Assembly (NCBI GenBank): GCA_001917895.1
Contig: MNEW01000044.1
Coordinates: 1-13,671 of the forward strand
Length of the DNA stretch: 13,671 bases
Source of the DNA: Actinobacteria bacterium 13_1_40CM_66_12
GTDB taxonomy: Bacteria; Chloroflexota; Dormibacteria; Dormibacterales; Dormibacteraceae
Direction: 5' to 3'
A program made the translations under genes and the position numbers. Positions 1 through 6,679 of the stretch are shown here, piece after piece (position 1 is the stretch's first letter; the number at the start of each line of letters is the position of its first letter). Below the pieces are notes generated by a model. It did not search any database, was not told the origin of the DNA, and saw only the letters and a program-made list of their open reading frames with translations.

Positions 1-936
1 GTGTGGGCCCTGTCGCTCTCCTTCAGCTTGAACTGGTTCTTCCAGGGCCTCGAACGCATGGGCTTCGTGGCCCGCTGGGAGTCGGCGGCCCGGGTCCTCG
101 CGCTCGCGGGCATCCTGCTTGCGGTGAGGTCGCCGGCGGACCCGTGGAAGGTGCCCGCCATCCAGGGCGGCACGATGAGTGCCGCGGTCCTGATCGAGTT
201 TGCCGTCACCTATCGAGAGGTTCGTTTTCAAATCCCGACTGCTCGAGCTGTCGCTCGCACGCTGCGCCTCGGTTGGTCGACGTTCCTTTACCAGGGCGCC
301 CTCAGCTTCTACACCACGGGCAACGGATTCCTGCTCGGGCTGTTCGGCACGCCGGCGGCCGTCGGCTACTACGTCGGGGCGGAAAGGATCAGCAAGGCCT
401 TTTCGACTCTGCTGTTCCCCATCACGCAGGCGGTCTTCCCACGCATCAGTCATCTGGCGTCGCACGCGCGGGGTGAGGCGGCGCGGCTGGCCCGTAAGAG
501 CTTGCTGATCGTCGGCGCCGCCGGCTGCGCGATGGGCTTGATCATCTTCCTGGGGGCGCCGATCCTCGTACGGATCGTGCTCGGGCCCGGATTCGACAAC
601 GCCGTCGTCGTGCTCAGGATCCTTGCCCTTCTGCCGCCTCTGATCGCCCTCAGCAACGTGCTGGGGATCCAGTGGATGCTCGCCCTGGGCCTCGACCGCC
701 TCGTCAACATCGTCGTCGTGTCGGCGTGCGTGCTCAATGTGAGCCTTGCGATCATCCTGGTTCCGCACTATCTCGAGGTCGGGATGGCCGTCGCCGTCGT
801 CGCGTCGGAGACCCTGGTGGCGTTTGGGCTCTATGCGGTGCTTCGCATGAAGAATCTCGATCCGATCGAGATCGCGGCCTGGCCGGTCGCTGAGGACCCC
901 ATGCCGGCGACCACCGGAGCAGCCGTCCAACCGTGA
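1..936 (+). CDS. Wzx-type polysaccharide flippase, 5'-truncated
   Basis: This is the C-terminal part (311 residues visible) of a polytopic membrane protein of the polysaccharide-biosynthesis/oligosaccharide flippase family. Such proteins move a polyprenyl-diphosphate-linked repeat unit from the inner to the outer face of the cytoplasmic membrane. The visible start carries a WFFQGLERM-like stretch (residues 12-20). In full flippases of about 430 residues this lies some 120-130 residues in, so the true N-terminus is probably upstream of the window and the GTG at position 1 is unlikely to be the start. Several hydrophobic helices follow; the motifs around YYVGAERISKA (residues 122-132) and LLFPITQAVFPRIS (136-149) are typical of the family. 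The stop overlaps the next gene's GTG by 4 bp (GTGA), so flippase and polymerase-like gene are translationally coupled. The subfamily and the transported glycan cannot be read from the sequence. Confidence 0.88.
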   Translation: MWALSLSFSLNWFFQGLERMGFVARWESAARVLALAGILLAVRSPADPWKVPAIQGGTMSAAVLIEFAVTYREVRFQIPTARAVARTLRLGWSTFLYQGALSFYTTGNGFLLGLFGTPAAVGYYVGAERISKAFSTLLFPITQAVFPRISHLASHARGEAARLARKSLLIVGAAGCAMGLIIFLGAPILVRIVLGPGFDNAVVVLRILALLPPLIALSNVLGIQWMLALGLDRLVNIVVVSACVLNVSLAIILVPHYLEVGMAVAVVASETLVAFGLYAVLRMKNLDPIEIAAWPVAEDPMPATTGAAVQP

Positions 937-2360
937 GCGCGCCGGTCGTCTCCGAGGCCCTATCTCTTTACCCAGCGGTCCTCGCCCTCATCGGCGCGCT
1001 CGGCCTGCTCGCCCTGACGGCATGGAGGCCGGCAATCGGCCTTGCCGTGTACGCATTCTCGATCTCTTTGACGACCGGGCTCGGCCGGGGCACGCTCATC
1101 CCGGTCCTGCGGCCGAACGAGGCCATCTTGCTGGTCGTGGTTTCCGGCCTCGCGCTCCATTACCTGCCCCGCCGTCAGAGGCGTCCGATCACCAGCCTGG
1201 ACCTGGCCATGGGGGCGTACGCGATCGGGGTCGTGGTCATCTCGTCGCTCGTGCTGATCCTGTCACGCTCGCCACATCTGTTCGATCCCGACACGCTGCG
1301 CGGCGTCCTGTCCCCGCTGCAGCTGCTCCTCGTCTATGCCGTCTACTCGCGCGTCGACCTTGGCAGCAGGGCTGTGCAGGCGGTCCTCAATGTGACGATG
1401 CTGGCGAGCATCTTCGTCAGCCTTCTCGCGGTTGCGGAGCTTGCGGATCTTCCCGGTGCGAGGGACTTTGGTTCGACGTACTACCCCCCGGCGGTCAACC
1501 TCTTCAATGCTTTCGAGCCGGGCTACCGGCCGATATCGACGCTTGGCCACTACAGCGCGGTCGGAGCCTTCGCGACTGTGAACTACATGCTGGCGTTGAC
1601 GCTGTCCACCATGCGGGCTCCTGGATTCCCACGGCTCTGGCTGAGCCTCGTCATGGTCGTCAACCTGGCAGGTCTGGTGGCGAGCCTGACCTGGGCCCCG
1701 CTCATTGCGCTCCCACTGGTCACCATCCTGGTCCTCTGGTACGGACGCCACGTACCGCGCCAGTTCGTGCTGACGGTGGCGGCGCTGGCGATCGCGTTGG
1801 TGTTGTTCTGGCCCGCGGTGAGCTCGCGGGGAGCGGCGCAAGGCGTGCTCTCTTCGGGGGGATCGAACCTGGTCATCCCTGAATCGTTTGCCTATCGCAT
1901 TCGTGTCTGGCAGGCGTTCTTCGTGCCGGCGCTCTCCGACAACTTCCTGCTCGGCACCGGGACTGTCATCCCGAGCGAGGTGCCGACGCCGCTCACGAAC
2001 TTCGTCGACAACGAGTACCTGCGGGAGGGCTTCCGTGCCGGCATCGTCGGGATCGCGCTTCTGCTCACGATGTTCGCTACGGTCGCGGTGCTGGCTGTGC
2101 GATCACGCGCGAGCCCAGATCCCATGCGCCGCAGCCTCGCGGCGGCGTGCCTGGGCATGGTGTTGTTCTTCGCTTTCGTGGGTCTGACGGCCGAGTACCT
2201 GTTCTTCGCGGGCGTGTCTCAGGAATTCGGGATGCTGCTGGGGCTGTTCAGCGCCTCGATGCTGAACCAAGAGACCGCTAGCTCGCGAGCTTCACGGGCG
2301 GGGCGACGCGAGCCTCTGCCTGATCGAACAATGAGGCCCATGCCTTCATTGCGGACTTGA
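933..2360 (+). CDS. O-antigen ligase/polymerase-like (Wzy-like) membrane protein
   Basis: A 475-residue, strongly hydrophobic protein with roughly ten or more predicted membrane segments, resembling the O-antigen ligase/Wzy superfamily that polymerises or ligates undecaprenyl-linked oligosaccharides on the outer face of the membrane. Family-like features are a long non-hydrophobic stretch in the C-terminal half (about residues 290-360), an NFLLGTGT segment, and the sequence DNEYLREGFRAGIVG near residues 359-373. The last resembles the (H/D)N-x-yl-x-x-x-x-x-G-xx-G signature that opens the next helix in these proteins. The GTG start at 933 overlaps the flippase stop by 4 bp. The last 28 or so residues are hydrophilic and Arg-rich, and lie antisense to the 3' end of the convergent gene ending at 2278, an 83-bp overlap. 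Polymerase versus ligase cannot be decided from sequence; adjacency to a flippase favours a Wzx/Wzy-type route. Confidence 0.8.
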   Translation: MSAPVVSEALSLYPAVLALIGALGLLALTAWRPAIGLAVYAFSISLTTGLGRGTLIPVLRPNEAILLVVVSGLALHYLPRRQRRPITSLDLAMGAYAIGVVVISSLVLILSRSPHLFDPDTLRGVLSPLQLLLVYAVYSRVDLGSRAVQAVLNVTMLASIFVSLLAVAELADLPGARDFGSTYYPPAVNLFNAFEPGYRPISTLGHYSAVGAFATVNYMLALTLSTMRAPGFPRLWLSLVMVVNLAGLVASLTWAPLIALPLVTILVLWYGRHVPRQFVLTVAALAIALVLFWPAVSSRGAAQGVLSSGGSNLVIPESFAYRIRVWQAFFVPALSDNFLLGTGTVIPSEVPTPLTNFVDNEYLREGFRAGIVGIALLLTMFATVAVLAVRSRASPDPMRRSLAAACLGMVLFFAFVGLTAEYLFFAGVSQEFGMLLGLFSASMLNQETASSRASRAGRREPLPDRTMRPMPSLRT

Positions 2361-3189
2361 GCGTGGCCCAGTAATCGCCCTCTAGGTCAAGGCTCTCGGC
2401 GATCTGCTCGTAGCATCCGCCGACCGTGTCAGCAGTAAGCCCGATCGCGTCCACTTTGCGCCAGAGCACCTCGTTGATCGGGTAGCCGGGCGTCTCTTTG
2501 ATCAAATTGACCTCCGGGTTCGACGCCCGCGAGTGGAGGATCGATGGAGCGCCGGAGCTGATCGCGAAGCCGAGGTGGTCGGCGACCTTCTTTGCGAACA
2601 CACCTGCCCAGATGTCGCCGAAACGGTCGTATGGCCACGGGGTCCCATCGCGGCTCTTGCCCATGAGGAGGAAGTACAGCCCGGGAATCATTGCGGGACG
2701 AAAAGCGAGGTTCATTCCGCACATCGGAAAGAACCGCCCGTGCGGCACGCGCTGAACGGTGGTCGCCGGCTCGAGCCTGTGATCGGGCAGAAGCAGTTGT
2801 GTCCTCGCGTCGAAATCGGGGACGTTTGACCACAAGCCGTGGTGGATCATCGTCGGCATCGTCGCGTGGCGGATCTCGTATGGAAACCCACGTGCCGGCA
2901 TCGGCCCGTCCAGCGTGCTCCACCAGCGATCGTCATCCCAGCGCCGGTCGAGAGCATCACGGACGAGGGATAGGAACGACGGCGGGATGATCCAGGCCCG
3001 ATCTCCAAGCTGCTCGTCGATATCCTTCCAGCTGTAGTGCTCCACCCACCCGGGGAGCGCGAACGTCTTCTCAGGGTTGTCCTCGACGACGATCACCCGG
3101 TGACCGCTGAATTCCGCCGCCCATTGCTCCAGGAACCGCAGAATGCTGTGCTCGCGGATGGTCGGCACGACGATCGTGGCTCTGATCAT
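2278..3189 (-). CDS. Reversibly glycosylated polypeptide / UDP-arabinopyranose mutase family protein with internal deletion
   Basis: A 303-residue protein matching the RGP/UDP-L-arabinopyranose mutase family. Plant members interconvert UDP-arabinopyranose and UDP-arabinofuranose in the cytosol. Recognisable blocks in order are TIVVPTIRE (residues 5-13), HHGLWSNVPDFDARTQL (116-132), FPMCGMNLAF (154-163), RFGDIWAG (189-196, usually R-[FY]-D-D-M-W-A-G) and SRASNPEVNL (220-229). Compared with remembered plant RGP sequences, about 25-35 residues are missing between AWIIP (65-69) and the following P-S-F-L. That is where the family carries its Asp-Asp-Asp-Cys motif, placed in the nucleotide-sugar site. 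A WDDD at 84-87 sits elsewhere and is probably not equivalent. Length is short compared with about 345-365 for plant members. The ATG at 3189 was chosen because it overlaps the upstream GT2 stop by 4 bp (ATGA) and the conserved domain begins at once; the open frame continuing upstream is antisense shadow. Family membership is confident; catalytic activity is doubtful. Confidence 0.85.
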   Translation of the reverse strand: MIRATIVVPTIREHSILRFLEQWAAEFSGHRVIVVEDNPEKTFALPGWVEHYSWKDIDEQLGDRAWIIPPSFLSLVRDALDRRWDDDRWWSTLDGPMPARGFPYEIRHATMPTMIHHGLWSNVPDFDARTQLLLPDHRLEPATTVQRVPHGRFFPMCGMNLAFRPAMIPGLYFLLMGKSRDGTPWPYDRFGDIWAGVFAKKVADHLGFAISSGAPSILHSRASNPEVNLIKETPGYPINEVLWRKVDAIGLTADTVGGCYEQIAESLDLEGDYWATLKSAMKAWASLFDQAEARVAPPVKLAS

Positions 3190-4085
3190 CCGTATGCGAC
3201 CAGCTTTCCTTTCAAGGCGCGTCGAGCCCCGCGAAGGACTGTGAGCACGTACAGCGGCGAGAGGGACGGGAGCTCCGACAGCATCCTCAGCGAGATATAG
3301 GCGGGGTACCACGGCCTGAGCAAGGCCGGCAGCTGAATTCGCCCATACCGCCAGTGGATGTACATGGTGTTGCGATACAGGTAGTAGAACTTCCACCGGC
3401 TGGAATGCCGCGGCCGGACATACGGGTGGTAGTGAACCGCGTGGACGAAGACCCCAACCCGAAAGCAGGCTGCTTTGCACCGCATCATGTATTCGTTCTC
3501 GTCGCCCCAGATGAAGAGGTCGGCCAGCACGAACCCGATCGCCTCTGGAACCGTCCTCCTGATCAGGACCCCGTTGAAAAGGGCGGCGACGCCTTCATAG
3601 ACTCCATCGGGCGCGAGGCGGCTCAGCTCCTGCAAGCTCGCGATCGAGGTCCAGGTCCGGAACCTTCCGCCGCGGTGGACGCTCCGCAGCTTCCAGGTGA
3701 GCCGGGCAGGATCGTCCGGCCTGACCACGGCAGGTCCGATGACGTCCAGCTCGTTTTGGCGGGAGAGAAGGTTCTCCAGGCAGTCGGGGGCGGGACAGCC
3801 ATCGTCGTCCATGAGCCACAACCACTCGTAGCCCGCTTCATAAGCTCGCCGCATTCCCTCGTGAAAGCCGCCCGCGCTGCCGCTGTTGGCCGGCAGACGG
3901 ATGTATTCGATTGAGTCATCGAGCAGTCCAGCCGCGGCCAGGTGCTCGGCTGTGCCGTCGGAGGAGGCGTTGTCAACAATGAACACCCGATCACTCGGCC
4001 GCGACTGGGCCCGGATCGCCTCCAGGCATCTGGCCAGCAGCTGCTTCCGGTTGTAAGTGACGACGACGGCGGCGACGCTGCCCAT
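3186..4085 (-). CDS. GT2 glycosyltransferase, galactofuranosyl/rhamnosyltransferase-like
   Basis: A 299-residue GT-A fold family 2 glycosyltransferase, probably working at the cytoplasmic face of the membrane. The N-terminus has AAVVVTYNRKQLLARCL (residues 5-21) and the IVDNASSDGT nucleotide-binding segment (36-45). An NSGSAGGFHEG block (67-77) precedes the metal-binding MDDDGCP motif (92-98). A GDENEYMMR segment (194-202) probably supplies the catalytic base, equivalent to the W-(D/E)-D-x-E motif of GlfT1/WbbL-type enzymes, and is followed by conserved-looking His residues (217, 220). The C-terminal 60 residues are aromatic and basic (FYYLYRNT), suggesting peripheral membrane contact. The ATG at 4085 has a GGAGG Shine-Dalgarno a few bases upstream. 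The gene overlaps the mutase-family gene by 4 bp, so the two are co-translated. This suggests, without proving, that its donor is a UDP-furanose sugar. Acceptor and donor are otherwise unknown. Confidence 0.87.
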   Translation of the reverse strand: MGSVAAVVVTYNRKQLLARCLEAIRAQSRPSDRVFIVDNASSDGTAEHLAAAGLLDDSIEYIRLPANSGSAGGFHEGMRRAYEAGYEWLWLMDDDGCPAPDCLENLLSRQNELDVIGPAVVRPDDPARLTWKLRSVHRGGRFRTWTSIASLQELSRLAPDGVYEGVAALFNGVLIRRTVPEAIGFVLADLFIWGDENEYMMRCKAACFRVGVFVHAVHYHPYVRPRHSSRWKFYYLYRNTMYIHWRYGRIQLPALLRPWYPAYISLRMLSELPSLSPLYVLTVLRGARRALKGKLVAYG

Positions 4086-4110
4086 CCGCCTCCCAAGCTA
4101 GGGCACCTCG

Positions 4111-5367
4111 GTGGAACCCGTAATGGCCGATTGCGGCGGCCGCCGGCGCCGCTGTCCCAGGTCTGGTCCGAATCGACCCATTGCCCGTACACGAATCCTC
4201 TGGTCTCCTCAATCCTGGAGGGAGCGAAAGCTGATCACCGCTCGGCGCCACGCGATCAGGCCTTTTCACGAGGGTCTGATCCCGATCGCGCACCCGCAGC
4301 TCGGCGCGGAGGAAGAGAGCGCCGTCCTCGAGGTGATGCGTTCTGGCGTGCTGACGCAGGGCGAGAGGACACGAGCCTTCGAGGAGGCGTTCGCCGCGGC
4401 GATGGGGGCGAGGTACGGCGTGACCACCAGCAACGGATCGACCGCCCTCTACCTGGCGCTGCTGGCTCACGGGATCGGCCCGGGCGACGAGGTCATCACC
4501 AGCCCGCTCACGTTCATCGCCACCGCCAACGCGATCAAGCACACCGGCGCGGTGCCTGTCTTCGCGGACGTCGATGACAGCCTGAACCTGGACTGCGCCG
4601 CGGTCGCACGCCTCATCGGCCCGCGCACCAAGGCCATCGTCATGGTCCACCTGCACGGCAATCCGGGCGATATGGACTCTTTCGTGCGCCTCGCCGAGAA
4701 GCACGGGCTCCACCTGATTCAAGACGCCTGCCAGGCGGTCGGCGCGACCATCGACGGCCGGCCTCTGGGCGCTTTCGGCACCGCCGTTTACTCTTTCTAT
4801 GCGACCAAGAACATCACCACCGGTGAGGGTGGGATGGTGATCACCAACGACCCTCGCGTGGCCCGCACCTGCGCGCGGCTTCGCCACCAGGCCTACTCCG
4901 ACCGGCCGTACGAACATGACGAGGCCGGGTACAACTTCCGGATGACGGAGATCCAGGCCGCCATCGGGCTCGTGCAGCTCGGCCGCCTAGAAAGCATCAC
5001 TGAACACAGGCGGCGGCACGCGGCTTTTTACGACCGCTGGGTGTCGAGGTGGTATGGGCGCCCCCGGGTGGCCCCGGGCCGCGGGCACGTATATCACCAG
5101 TACACGCTGCGAGTCCCCACCGGCTGGTCCCGGGAGGAGGTTCGCTTACAGCTGCACCAGATGGGAGTCGGGACCGGCGTCTACTACCCGCTGCCGGTGC
5201 ACCTGCAGCCGCCTTACTTGAGCCTTCACAACCCTGCCTGTCCGGTGGCCGAGGCGGCCGCCAAAGACATGGCGTCGGTGCCGGTCCATCCTGGCCTCAG
5301 GGAGGAGGACCGCGTCGCCGTGGCGGCGGCGCTGAACAGCATCGCGGCCTCGACGCTGGCCGACTAA
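4111..5367 (+). CDS. DegT/DnrJ/EryC1/StrS PLP-dependent sugar aminotransferase
   Basis: The open frame encodes up to 418 residues, of which about 370 form a complete DegT-family fold. These enzymes transfer an amino group, usually from glutamate, to a keto-sugar nucleotide. Visible features are TTSNGSTALYLALLAHGIGPG (phosphate-binding region from residue 105), PLTFIATANAI (132-142), IQDACQAVGA with the PLP-contacting Asp at 205, and SFYATKNITTGEGG with the Schiff-base lysine at 233. YNFRMTEIQAA and GVGTGVYYPLPVHLQ follow near the C-terminus. The start is uncertain. GTG 4111 and ATG 4123 are the only ordinary start codons ahead of the domain, but the roughly 40 Arg-rich residues they add look non-conserved. 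A strong GGAGGGAG (4217-4224) precedes an in-frame CTG at 4231, which would give a family-typical 378-residue protein. The maximal frame is listed. The gene diverges from the GT2 gene and converges with the second aminotransferase, with 4 bp between stops. The sugar substrate is not deducible. Confidence 0.9.
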   Translation: MEPVMADCGGRRRRCPRSGPNRPIARTRILWSPQSWRERKLITARRHAIRPFHEGLIPIAHPQLGAEEESAVLEVMRSGVLTQGERTRAFEEAFAAAMGARYGVTTSNGSTALYLALLAHGIGPGDEVITSPLTFIATANAIKHTGAVPVFADVDDSLNLDCAAVARLIGPRTKAIVMVHLHGNPGDMDSFVRLAEKHGLHLIQDACQAVGATIDGRPLGAFGTAVYSFYATKNITTGEGGMVITNDPRVARTCARLRHQAYSDRPYEHDEAGYNFRMTEIQAAIGLVQLGRLESITEHRRRHAAFYDRWVSRWYGRPRVAPGRGHVYHQYTLRVPTGWSREEVRLQLHQMGVGTGVYYPLPVHLQPPYLSLHNPACPVAEAAAKDMASVPVHPGLREEDRVAVAAALNSIAASTLAD

Positions 5368-5371
5368 ATCC

Positions 5372-6679
5372 TCAGCTGCGCGCGGCCGGCGCGAGCCCGG
5401 CAAGGCTGGACACGATCGCGTCGACGTCCAAATCGTCGATCAATGCATGGGTGGGCAGGTTGACCAGGTGCTCGGCCGCGGCTTCGGCTCGCGGACACGA
5501 GCCGGTCTCGTAGGCGCCGTGTTCGGGTGACGCAGCCTCCTCGAGCACCGACGTGAACCAGTTGCCCAGCAGCACGCGCGGCCGGGCCGCACGAATCGCC
5601 GCCGGCCGGTCCTCCACCCAGATCGGGTAGCGCACGAAGGCCGGTTCGGCGCCGTCGGGGGTTCGCGGCACTCGGTAGCCGATCTCCGCCATCCGCCCGG
5701 CATAAGCGGCGGCCACACGGCGGCGGTGTTCGATGTTGCTTTGCAGGCGCCGCAGCTGTCTGAGGGCGAGCGCGGCCTGTGCGTTGCTGAGCCGCTGCTC
5801 GTAGTTCGCGGGCCGCTCGCCGCGCAGCTCGTCGTGGCTCGTCGCTCGAGGCAGCGGATGGCGCTTGCCCACCAGCTCGTAAATGGCGCGCGTGAATCGG
5901 TGTAGAGACGGCTTGGTGAGGATGTGATACGCGATGAACTTCAACAGGTATCGGATCGTCTGGTATGCGGCGGGCGCAGCGCACGAGCTCTGAAACGCGA
6001 CCAGCCGGGCGGCGAGCTCGGGGTCGTCGGTCGTGACGATGCCGCCCATCGTGCTCGAGATCGTCTTCGTCTCCTCGGTGCTGAAGAAGGCGGCGCGCCC
6101 GAAGCTTCCCACAGGGCGGCCCCGATACGTGGCCCCCAACGCATGCACGCAGTCCTCGATCACGACGAGGTTGTGACGCGCTGCCAGCTCGAGGGCCGCG
6201 TCGAGGTCCACGGGATTGCCGAACGTGTGCTGCAGCAGCAGGACCCTCGTCTTTGGGGTGATGCGGCGCTCGGCCTCTTCCAGGTCGATGTTGTAGCTCT
6301 CGAGCGTGCAGTCGACATAGACGGGCCGTGCCCCCGTGTACCTGATCGCATTCGCCACGACGACGTGCGTGGGCACCTGTAAAAGCACTTCGTCGTCGCG
6401 TCCGATCCCGAGGCCGAGCAGAAGTGCATAGAGACCAACGCGCCCGGCCCAGAAGCTGCACGCAAACCGGGCTCCGGCGACGCGAGCGAATTCCGCTTCG
6501 TATTCCGCGATCACCGGCCCGTCGACGAGCTTCCGTCGAGACAGTAGGTATCGCAACGCGACGATGCAGTCGGCAAGCGTGGTCGTGCCTCCGATCGGGC
6601 CGACGCACCGTGGAGTGAGGTGGCCGCGCACGCGGCCCGTCCGCGTCACCCGGCCCTCAGCCCTGCGCGCGAGAGCCAC
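5372..6679 (-). CDS. Second DegT/DnrJ/EryC1-family PLP aminotransferase (divergent)
   Basis: A 435-residue DegT-family protein, longer than the usual 360-390. The fold is recognisable from FACSFWAGRVGLYALLLGLGIG (residues 72-93), the PTHVVVANAIRYTGARPVYVD region (103-123), IEDCVHALGATY with the PLP-contacting Asp at 176, and FFSTEETKTISSTMGG with the predicted Schiff-base lysine at 205. Extra length comes from a basic N-terminal extension of about 30 residues and an insertion around 225-300 (YLLKFIAYHILTKPSLHRF) that may form amphipathic helices near the membrane. It is clearly diverged from the aminotransferase ending at 5367, so this is not a recent duplication. The GTG start at 6679 immediately follows the TAA stop of the upstream FemAB-like gene, with no intervening base, so translation is probably coupled by termination-reinitiation. 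With both Asp and Lys present it is predicted to be active, probably making an amino sugar that the neighbouring acyltransferase could modify; that link is inference. Confidence 0.87.
   Translation of the reverse strand: MALARRAEGRVTRTGRVRGHLTPRCVGPIGGTTTLADCIVALRYLLSRRKLVDGPVIAEYEAEFARVAGARFACSFWAGRVGLYALLLGLGIGRDDEVLLQVPTHVVVANAIRYTGARPVYVDCTLESYNIDLEEAERRITPKTRVLLLQHTFGNPVDLDAALELAARHNLVVIEDCVHALGATYRGRPVGSFGRAAFFSTEETKTISSTMGGIVTTDDPELAARLVAFQSSCAAPAAYQTIRYLLKFIAYHILTKPSLHRFTRAIYELVGKRHPLPRATSHDELRGERPANYEQRLSNAQAALALRQLRRLQSNIEHRRRVAAAYAGRMAEIGYRVPRTPDGAEPAFVRYPIWVEDRPAAIRAARPRVLLGNWFTSVLEEAASPEHGAYETGSCPRAEAAAEHLVNLPTHALIDDLDVDAIVSSLAGLAPAARS

Noticed and set aside
3190..3480. Upstream extension of the mutase-family frame to 3480 on the minus strand
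   Set aside because: It lies wholly inside the GT2 gene in another frame, has no family similarity, and the ATG at 3189 has the coupled ATGA arrangement and starts the conserved domain.
5364..6608. Long minus-strand open frame of 414 codons
   Set aside because: It is the neighbouring frame of the second aminotransferase on the same strand; extremely Arg-rich and without motifs, whereas the other frame has all PLP-fold motifs.
4111..6679. The two DegT-family genes as a recent inverted duplication
   Set aside because: They share only family motifs; N-termini, insertions and motif wording differ throughout, so they are old, separate family members.
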